A DNA stretch of 64,000 nucleotides, taken from CAWFYI01 sp963820105. GTDB taxonomy: Bacteria > Patescibacteriota > Saccharimonadia > Saccharimonadales > UBA4665. Location of the stretch: NCBI GenBank assembly GCA_963820105.1, contig CAWFYI010000001.1, positions 620,001 through 684,000 of the forward strand, read 5' to 3'. Positions within the stretch are counted from its first letter, which is position 1, and each line of letters starts with the position of its first letter. Shown here piece after piece: positions 58,139 through 64,000 of this stretch. The notes under the pieces are model-generated. The model was given only the letters and a program-made list of their open reading frames with translations. It made no database searches and had not been told where the DNA came from. The position numbers were made by a program, and so were the translations under genes.

Positions 58139-58199
58139 GGTCGACGTTTGGTCGACGTTTAGGACGTTTTGCGCACGTTTTGTACGCAAAACGTCCTAA
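58139..58199. repeat. Palindrome family P, site 5, next to an 11-bp tandem repeat
   Basis: GGTCGACGTTT occurs twice in tandem (58139-58149, 58150-58160). Overlapping its end, TTAGGACGTTTTGCG (58159-58173) and CGCAAAACGTCCTAA (58185-58199) form a perfect 15-bp inverted repeat around CACGTTTTGTA. It lies between the convergent prmC and htrA genes. The remainder of the 250-base gap (58028-58138) is AT-rich with no feature I can name. Confidence 0.85.
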
Positions 58200-58277
58200 G
58201 CCGCGCGTGCCGTGTGCAAGGCGTTTTATCAAAGGCGTCTTCTTAATCAATTGCAAGCTGTTCAGCCGCTCAAACCG

Positions 58278-59564
58278 CTAGTTGGCCGGCGCGCTGCCAA
58301 GAGCGGCAGCGATATGCAAGGTCTTGCCGCCGCGGATCACGGTGAGCTTTACCTTGTCGCCGGGATGATACTGGCTAATCAGACCCGTGAGCGAGTGGGT
58401 CTGATCTATTTTGGTGCCGCCGATAGCGGTAATAATATCGCCTTCTTTCAGGCCGGCTTTGGCGGCCGGGCTGCCGGCTGCCACTGACGGACTCGCAGGG
58501 TCGTTGCTGGGCGCGATGAAGGCGCCGTTCTGGGCGCTCAGATTATATTCGTTCGCGACGTCCGCGGTCAGCGGTATGTAGGCTATGCCCAGGTACGGCC
58601 GGCTGAATTTACCCGTCTTGACCACTTGTTCTATCAGTCCTTTGACGTCGTTTATAGGTATGGCGAAACCGATGTTCTGAGCATTGCCGGCAGTAGCGGT
58701 ATTGATGCCGATGACCTGGCCGTTCAGGTTGACCAGCGGACCGCCGGAGTTGCCCTCGTTAATCGCGGCGTCGGTTTGAAACAGGTCGACCAGGTTCTCT
58801 GCGGATCCGGCACCCGAAGCGTTGCCGGCCTGGACGCTGCGGCCATAGCCGGAAATGATGCCGCTGGTGACCGTGTTCTGGAACTGGCCCAGGGCGTTGC
58901 CGATGGCAACCGCGTCGTCGCCCACCTGTACCTTCGAGGAGTCGCCGATGACTGCAGGCATCAGCTTGCGGCCTTTCGCGTCGTTTATCTTCAGGAAGGC
59001 GACGTCCAAGCTGTCGCTGGCACCAGTGCGGCCGATGACCGAGACGTCCTTCAGCTCGGTGCCGTCGCTGAGCGTCACGCTGACGCTGGTGGTACCGTCC
59101 GGCACTACGTGCCGGTTCGTCACTACTATATCCTTGTCGATAATGATGCCGGTACCTGCCGCCTGTTCCTGCTCCGGCTGCGCGAAGCCGAACAGACCGA
59201 AACCGCTCTGCCCAGAAGCGTTGCCGGTGATATTGACGTTAACGCTGACCACGCTGGGTCCGACGGTCTTCGCGATCTGGCTGATCAGCTGGCTCTGGGT
59301 GGTGACGATCTTTTTCTGGCCGGTCAGATTGCCGCTGACCACCCCGCTCTGGTTATGCGACTCCAGCCACCCGCCGCCGAAACCGCTCAATACCGCCACT
59401 GCAATGATGGCCAGCGCGGCCCACAGCTTGCGCGCCCCACCGCCCCGGGGCATGCGCACAGAGGGCATATTCACGGCCGGCACGTCGAAACTCACGGTCT
59501 TGCGGCCGCGCGCGGAGCTGGATACGCTGTACGTCTTTTCTTCCTTCTTAGGCTTATTCTTCAT
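58278..59564 (-). CDS. htrA: HtrA/DegP-like serine protease with PDZ domain
   Basis: A 428-residue protein from ATG 59564, chosen because a TATACT box (59581-59586) lies between it and an upstream start. Cytosolic tail, membrane helix (LWAALAIIAVAVLSGFGG), then trypsin-like domain with His in VVTNRHVVPD, Asp in DSLDVAFLKIND and Ser in NEGNSGGPLVN, and one PDZ domain (GSPAAKAGLKEGDIITAIGG). It degrades or refolds misfolded exported proteins. The downstream gap holds palindrome site 5. Confidence 0.94.
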   Translation of the reverse strand: MKNKPKKEEKTYSVSSSARGRKTVSFDVPAVNMPSVRMPRGGGARKLWAALAIIAVAVLSGFGGGWLESHNQSGVVSGNLTGQKKIVTTQSQLISQIAKTVGPSVVSVNVNITGNASGQSGFGLFGFAQPEQEQAAGTGIIIDKDIVVTNRHVVPDGTTSVSVTLSDGTELKDVSVIGRTGASDSLDVAFLKINDAKGRKLMPAVIGDSSKVQVGDDAVAIGNALGQFQNTVTSGIISGYGRSVQAGNASGAGSAENLVDLFQTDAAINEGNSGGPLVNLNGQVIGINTATAGNAQNIGFAIPINDVKGLIEQVVKTGKFSRPYLGIAYIPLTADVANEYNLSAQNGAFIAPSNDPASPSVAAGSPAAKAGLKEGDIITAIGGTKIDQTHSLTGLISQYHPGDKVKLTVIRGGKTLHIAAALGSAPAN

Positions 59565-59620
59565 AACTTTATTCCACTCTAGTATATCCACCCTGAGTAG
59601 GGCCTGAAACACTTAGGCAT

Positions 59621-60367
59621 TCATACGACCTTGTTGCCCCAATCCGAAAACGCCAGCACCACCAACACGATGGCTACCATGACGAATATGAACTGGCGGC
59701 GCAGATTCTTGCTCAGATGGTCAGCGTGGTCCAGGTAATAAAGCACCGCTATGCCATAACCGAGCGTGCTCAGCAGTAGCGTAGGCAGAGCCACGCCCCT
59801 GTAGAACAATAACCAGTGGCTGAGTAGCCAGGTTAGTGCCGCGCCGAAATAACCCCAGAAGTACGCCAGCATTCTGGCGTAAGGCTCGTCGAAGGCGTCC
59901 AGGAAGTGCCGCGCCGCCCAGAAACAGAACAGGCCGCTTAAAAGCGTCAGCGCGTAGACCGGACCGCCGGCCCAGGCCACATATAGCGCGCTCAGAGCCG
60001 CCAGCTGGCCGATGAAGGCCTGGGCCGTGACTATCAGCATGCCCGTACCCGGCTTGATGGCCGTCAGCCATACGGCGTACAGAAGAGCCCATATGATCTG
60101 TGCCGGCAGCGTGTCGTACTGCGTCATGAACAGGACCGCCGACATGCCCACCATCAGATCCACAGCATTGGCCCGGATGTTAGCCGCCCAGAAACGTGGC
60201 CGGACAGCAAACATACGCCACTTGGACAACACTATTATGACGGCGGCCGGTATGGCCAGATTCAGGCGTACCAACACGAATACCGCCGCAGGCAACAACA
60301 ACAATAATCCTATATGCAGAAAATAGGATATACCGCTGGCGGGTTTAAGGTTGCGTAGGAGCCTCAT
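59621..60367 (-). CDS. Polytopic membrane protein, unknown
   Basis: A 248-residue protein with about eight helices (for example LHIGLLLLLPAAVFVLV, ALYVAWAGGPVYALTLLSGL and FIFVMVAIVLVVLAF). No family recognised. The start overlaps the 3' end of the LCP gene by 23 bases, implying co-translation with it, so a role in envelope polymer assembly is possible but only by position. Confidence 0.65.
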   Translation of the reverse strand: MRLLRNLKPASGISYFLHIGLLLLLPAAVFVLVRLNLAIPAAVIIVLSKWRMFAVRPRFWAANIRANAVDLMVGMSAVLFMTQYDTLPAQIIWALLYAVWLTAIKPGTGMLIVTAQAFIGQLAALSALYVAWAGGPVYALTLLSGLFCFWAARHFLDAFDEPYARMLAYFWGYFGAALTWLLSHWLLFYRGVALPTLLLSTLGYGIAVLYYLDHADHLSKNLRRQFIFVMVAIVLVVLAFSDWGNKVV

Positions 60368-62099
60368 CGCTGCCTAATATGATAACAAAGTTGGCACCGT
60401 TTGTTTGAATAGTATTGTCCGGCATGACCGTCGAAGCAGATACGCCTATGCGCTGCTCCAGATAGTGTTTGGTGTATTTCTTCTTGCCATGACTTAAATC
60501 TATGAGCTGGGTCTTGGTCCAGCCGGGGCTTGGCGTATTGCCCACGCCCGTGACATTATATCCGTACGTACCCAGTTCCTTGGCCTTGTTGGTCGCCAGG
60601 TCCGGGAGCAAAGTGCCGTTCAGTACCAGGATTTTAGCTTTTTCCTTGATTATGAACGGATCTTTCAGCTTGAGCCGGATGAACCGGTGGATGTCGTCGT
60701 ATTTGAACAGGCCGGCTTTCGGTAGTACGACAGACTGGCCATTGATGTTCCCGGTGGCCACATAGGGGTTATTGCCGTTATCGAGCCCCACGGAAGTGAT
60801 GGCGGCCGCGCCGATGTTCCTGGTGAGTTTGTACAGGCGCTGGGCATTGCTGAGCGACAGATCGGTCGATACGTTATTACCGAAACTGTTGGTCAGCTTC
60901 GCGATTTTCGCCGGGTTGCTCAGGGTGCCGATGCTGACTATCTTGGACTTCAAAGCCACCAGCACGGCCCTTTGCCGTTCGGCGCGGGCGAAGTCGCTGC
61001 TGGTCTCTCTGGAGCGTACGTACCTCAGAGCCCGCGCACCGTCGAAATGCTGGACACCAGCCTTCGCGAGTACCGGATTGTTGTTGTTCTCCCAGGCCAT
61101 GGTCGGATCCACCAGATTGGCCGGGACGTTGACCGTTACACCGTTGACGGTATTGACTGCCTGCTGGAACGCCTGGAAGTTGACTATGACGTTGTAGTGT
61201 ATGTCGATCCCCAGTACGTCGCTTACGGTTTGATCCACCATGTCGAAGCCGGCCCGTATGGCCTTGGGGTCCGAGCTGCCGGACTTTTCTTTGCCCAGAT
61301 ATTTGAATTCGCCGGTCTCCCACACGGCGTTAAGCTTCATCACGCCTTCCTGGGGCACGTTGACCCAGAGGTCGCGCGGCAGGCTGACCAGCGTAGAGGT
61401 GTGGTTGATTGGATCGATGCTGGCAATCATCATAGTGTCGGTCAGATCCGGGGCTTCGTGGCCGCCGCCGCCGCGGCCCATCAGCAGTATGTTGACGCGG
61501 CCGCTGCCCTCGCCTTTTAGCAGGTCCGGATTGACATTCGGCTTCAGGGCCGCGGCAGTGCCCGCGCCGCCCTTGAATATCTTGTGCAGATTCAGGTAGC
61601 CCTGCGAAAACAGCAGGCCGCCCAAGGTTATAAGCAGCACCATGGCTACCGCCGCGCCGCGGAAAGCCTTGCGTCTGACGTTCTGCCATCTGGTATTGGC
61701 GAACAGGGCGCCCAACCGGGACGGACTCTCTTCGCCGGGCAGCTCCATGTCCAGCGGCGTCTTCTGCGCCAGACGGGCGGCCTGCGGAGCCTGCGAAACC
61801 GGCGCCACCGGCGAAACTACCGCCGCCACGGCCAGCGCGGGCAGCGTCTTGGCAGCGCTAACCTGGCTGACAACTGGCGGAGCCGTGCCTTGGCCCTGCC
61901 GCAAAGCCGGTGGCGCATGCGGCCGGGCGCGCATACGATCCATACTTTCCCGGCTAATTACGGCATTTCTGGCATTAACGTCGCCGATACGAGGGCGCGG
62001 AAGCATAGCCTTCGGCACAGGTTGCGGATTTCCAAAGGTTAATTTTGGTATTTGGCGGGGTGTTTGTGTTCCCGGCCGTCTGCTTTTTGACGGATCCAT
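60345..62099 (-). CDS. LytR-CpsA-Psr (LCP) family ligase with LytR_C domain
   Basis: A 584-residue protein. A long Pro/Arg/Ala-rich cytosolic tail (about 1-155) precedes a membrane helix (AVAMVLLITLGGLLFSQG). The LCP domain (about 200-420) has DTMMIASIDPINHTSTLVSL then PRDLWVNVP, the conserved Arg/Asp lipid-phosphate site, and RSRETSSDFARAERQRAVL, also typical. The C-terminal LytR_C domain (about 490-580) has VLNGTLLPDLATNKAKEL. LCP enzymes attach anionic polymers or glycans to the cell wall. Confidence 0.93.
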   Translation of the reverse strand: MDPSKSRRPGTQTPRQIPKLTFGNPQPVPKAMLPRPRIGDVNARNAVISRESMDRMRARPHAPPALRQGQGTAPPVVSQVSAAKTLPALAVAAVVSPVAPVSQAPQAARLAQKTPLDMELPGEESPSRLGALFANTRWQNVRRKAFRGAAVAMVLLITLGGLLFSQGYLNLHKIFKGGAGTAAALKPNVNPDLLKGEGSGRVNILLMGRGGGGHEAPDLTDTMMIASIDPINHTSTLVSLPRDLWVNVPQEGVMKLNAVWETGEFKYLGKEKSGSSDPKAIRAGFDMVDQTVSDVLGIDIHYNVIVNFQAFQQAVNTVNGVTVNVPANLVDPTMAWENNNNPVLAKAGVQHFDGARALRYVRSRETSSDFARAERQRAVLVALKSKIVSIGTLSNPAKIAKLTNSFGNNVSTDLSLSNAQRLYKLTRNIGAAAITSVGLDNGNNPYVATGNINGQSVVLPKAGLFKYDDIHRFIRLKLKDPFIIKEKAKILVLNGTLLPDLATNKAKELGTYGYNVTGVGNTPSPGWTKTQLIDLSHGKKKYTKHYLEQRIGVSASTVMPDNTIQTNGANFVIILGSDEAPTQP

Positions 62100-62162
62100 C
62101 TCTTCGGATAACCTTAGTTTATACCCATTATGTTTACATGTAAAGCATTTTTAAGCGTATGC

Positions 62163-62168
62163 TATAGT
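62163..62168 (+). promoter_or_regulatory. Extended -10 promoter of lepB
   Basis: TGCTATAGT (62160-62168), an extended -10. The transcript should begin about four bases before ATG 62179, excluding a GTG at 62167 that lies inside the -10 box. Confidence 0.6.
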
Positions 62169-62178
62169 GAAAACCTGT

Positions 62179-62862
62179 ATGGCAAACACAGCAAACCAAA
62201 CAGCTCCTAAAACCCCCGGTCCGGCCGGCGGTATGCCCAGTCCGGCGCCGGACGAACCTACCGATGACAATAAGAAGCAAAAACACCAATCCGGTTGGCG
62301 TGAACTTTTTTCCACCGTAAGCATCCTGGTCACCGCCCTGCTGGTGGCGCTGTTCATCATCGCTTTCGTTTTCCGGTCCTACCAGGTCGACGGCCCCAGC
62401 ATGGAAAACACCCTGCAGAACGCCGACAAACTTATAATCTGGAAAGTGCCCCGCTCCTGGGCGCGCGTAACCGGGCACGACTACATTCCGGCGCGCGGCG
62501 ACATCATAGTCTTCAGCGAAAACGGCTTGAGCCAATTCGGCCAGGACGACACCAAACAGTTGATTAAGCGCGTAATCGGCCTGCCCGGCGACCGCGTAGT
62601 CGTCCGTGATGGCAAATACACCGTATACAATCATGTTCACCCTAACGGCTTCGACCCCGACACCACCCTGCCTTACGGCAAGAATATTCCCTCTACGCCA
62701 GGCAACATAGACGTCACGCTCGGCAAGCATCAATTATTCGTATCGGGCGACAACCGTCCAGACTCGCTCGATTCCCGCAGTTTCGGCCCCATAAACGCCA
62801 GCCAGGTTATCGGCAAGCTCGTCATGCGCGTCTTCCCCATCGGCGCGGCCAAGGTCTTCTAG
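62179..62862 (+). CDS. lepB: Signal peptidase I
   Basis: A 227-residue protein from ATG 62179. After a Pro/Lys-rich cytosolic tail there is one membrane helix (VSILVTALLVALFIIAFVF), then box B with the nucleophile Ser in VDGPSMENTL and box D with the general base Lys in QLIKRVIGLPGDRV; box E is FVSGDNRPDSLDSRSFG. It removes signal peptides of Sec and Tat substrates. Four bases or so of leader are predicted. Confidence 0.95.
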   Translation: MANTANQTAPKTPGPAGGMPSPAPDEPTDDNKKQKHQSGWRELFSTVSILVTALLVALFIIAFVFRSYQVDGPSMENTLQNADKLIIWKVPRSWARVTGHDYIPARGDIIVFSENGLSQFGQDDTKQLIKRVIGLPGDRVVVRDGKYTVYNHVHPNGFDPDTTLPYGKNIPSTPGNIDVTLGKHQLFVSGDNRPDSLDSRSFGPINASQVIGKLVMRVFPIGAAKVF

Positions 62863-62921
62863 CGTTCCCTTAAAGCTGCTAAAGCGGCGTTCCGTCCGGA
62901 AATCATGTTATATTTAAGCAT

Positions 62922-63788
62922 ATGAGCCAAACACCAAAGCGGGGGTTGGGCCGCGGTTTCGAATCGCTGCTGCCGGCCGATTTCGATAAGGGTCTTCTTC
63001 TTGCATCTGATGATCGCATAGAGAAAATCGACGTCGGCAAACTGGAGCCGAACCCTTATCAGCCGCGCAAGCACTTCGATGAATCCGCACTTCAAGAGCT
63101 GAGCGCCTCGATCAAGCGCCACGGCGTGGTGCAGCCTCTGGTAGTATCACCCGCCACAGGCGGCAAATACGTCCTGATCGCGGGCGAGCGGCGCTGGCGC
63201 GCCGCCAGAAAAGCCGGCCTCAAACAGGTTCCCACCATAGTCCGCACCGGCAAGGAGCTGGAAAAGCTGGAAGTCGCCCTCATCGAGAACGTCCAACGCG
63301 TCGATTTGAATCCCCTAGAGCAAGCAGTAAGTATCGAGCGCCTGCACGAACAGTTCAACCTGTCCTATGAAGAGATCGCCAAACGCCTGGGCAAAGCCGG
63401 CTCCACCGTCCAGAACAGCGTGCGCCTGCTACGCCTGCCCGAAGACGCCCACAAAGCTTTGTCCAAAGGAAAGATCAGCGAAGGCCACGCCCGCGCCATC
63501 CTGGCGCTCAAGGGCGACGCCGCTCGCCAGGCCTACTTGCTCAAAACCATCCAGGAACAGGGGTGGAGCGTGCGCCAAGCCGAGCGTTTCGCTACCAGCG
63601 TCAAGGCCGGCACCAAAGACGTCAAGAAAACCCGCGAACACGTGGCCACCGAAACCCCCGATACCGAAAAACTCAGCAAGAAGCTCGGCGCCCCCGTCAG
63701 CATCCGCCGCACCGCCCGCGGCGGCAAACTCGAAATCACCTTCAAAACCGATGACGACCTCGCCCGTATCATCGACCAACTGGGCTAG
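62922..63788 (+). CDS. parB: Chromosome partitioning protein ParB
   Basis: A 288-residue ParB. It opens KRGLGRGFESLLP, the ParA-stimulating motif, followed by NPYQPRKHFDESALQELSAS, the CTP-binding GERRWRAARKAGL, and the helix-turn-helix YEEIAKRLGKAGSTVQNSVR. The C-terminal dimer domain is present. It loads at parS sites near the origin and slides as a CTP clamp. It lies tail to tail with parA, not in the usual parA-parB operon. A TATATT box lies seven bases before ATG. Confidence 0.95.
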   Translation: MSQTPKRGLGRGFESLLPADFDKGLLLASDDRIEKIDVGKLEPNPYQPRKHFDESALQELSASIKRHGVVQPLVVSPATGGKYVLIAGERRWRAARKAGLKQVPTIVRTGKELEKLEVALIENVQRVDLNPLEQAVSIERLHEQFNLSYEEIAKRLGKAGSTVQNSVRLLRLPEDAHKALSKGKISEGHARAILALKGDAARQAYLLKTIQEQGWSVRQAERFATSVKAGTKDVKKTREHVATETPDTEKLSKKLGAPVSIRRTARGGKLEITFKTDDDLARIIDQLG

Positions 63789-63822
63789 AGACTATCATGC
63801 GATCCGCCACACCGTCGGATAC

Positions 63823-64000
63823 CTAACCCAGGCGGTCCTTGACCTCTTTGGCCAGGGCCTTGTAGGCGCGCGCGCCCTTGCTCCAGCGGTCGTGTTCGTA
63901 GATGGTGCGGCCGTAGCTGGGCGCTTCGGCCAGGCGCACGTTGCGCGGGATGATGGACTGGAACAGCTTATCGCCGAAGTAATTGGCGACTTCGGCCTGC
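63823..64000 (-). CDS. parA: ParA/Soj family ATPase, C-terminal fragment at window edge
   Basis: The last 58 codons are visible and the gene continues past the right edge. The sequence SIIPRNVRLAEAPSYGRTIY then YKALAKEVKDRLG is the standard C-terminus of Soj/ParA. It works with ParB in origin segregation. The two genes converge with 34 bases between their stops and no obvious terminator. Confidence 0.88.
   Translation of the reverse strand, partial: QAEVANYFGDKLFQSIIPRNVRLAEAPSYGRTIYEHDRWSKGARAYKALAKEVKDRLG

Noticed and set aside
58626..59582. A 318-codon open frame on the + strand.
   Set aside because: Antisense to htrA, low-complexity composition, no recognisable motifs.
62862..64000. parS sites close to parB/parA.
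   Set aside because: No sequence close to TGTTTCACGTGAAACA was found by eye in the window.

Overview
The window reads as a chromosomal segment of a host-associated or ultra-small bacterium of the Patescibacteria (CPR), most likely Candidatus Saccharibacteria (TM7); this assignment is an inference from gene content and style. It is gene-dense, mid-GC by eye, and uses the standard code: several genes end in TGA and a release factor 2 gene is present. Translation, secretion and cell-wall genes dominate, biosynthesis is sparse, and many small membrane proteins have no recognisable family. The lysyl-tRNA synthetase is the class I (archaeal-type) form and the prolyl-tRNA synthetase is a short form without room for an editing insertion. 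I saw no rRNA, tRNA, insertion sequence, prophage or CRISPR array.

Layout. 1-9.7 kb is a mixed region: VOC protein, NYN nuclease-like protein, SDR, EamA transporter, 2H phosphoesterase-like protein, aldehyde dehydrogenase, CYTH-like protein, a truncated cyclase, and glyS. It carries two diverged copies of a ~180-bp intergenic repeat. 9.8-15.3 kb holds recO with a degenerate two-component pair, then a methyltransferase, xseB-xseA and a flippase-like membrane protein. 15.5-24.1 kb holds a frameshifted Trm11-like methyltransferase, rpmA, an intact single-domain response regulator, pyrG, an ABC1/UbiB kinase between two tiny membrane proteins, ctpA and a coiled-coil CHAP hydrolase. 24.1-36 kb continues with ftsX, ftsE, prfB, an M16 protease, secA, hpf, serS and a PD-(D/E)XK nuclease. 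36-48.4 kb holds a membrane trypsin-like protease, HAD, msrA, lysS (class I), greA, proS with an amino-acid kinase, CPBP, rseP and an L,D-transpeptidase. 48.4-54 kb holds frr, tsf, rpsB, thrC and a SAM-riboswitch-controlled PLP enzyme. 54-64 kb holds rpmE, a SET protein, prfA, prmC, htrA, an LCP ligase, lepB, parB and the C-terminal end of parA.

Regulation is the most informative part. Most promoters place the -10 hexamer only 6-10 bases before the start codon, so transcripts should be leaderless or nearly so. Against that background three long leaders stand out. (1) A SAM-IV-like riboswitch with a clear antiterminator/terminator switch lies before the Cys/Met-metabolism PLP enzyme. (2) A leader with an 18-residue peptide ending in Pro-Leu-Pro-Pro, followed by overlapping hairpins and an intrinsic terminator, lies before the amino-acid kinase-proS operon; it looks like ribosome-mediated proline attenuation. 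(3) A ~94-nt leader precedes rpsB-tsf. A family of ~40-bp palindromes built on TACGTTTTGCG/CGCAAAACGTA occurs at five intergenic sites.

Decay is visible too: a HAD remnant next to rpmE, a cyclase cut to 86 residues, and two +1 shifts in the Trm11-like gene.
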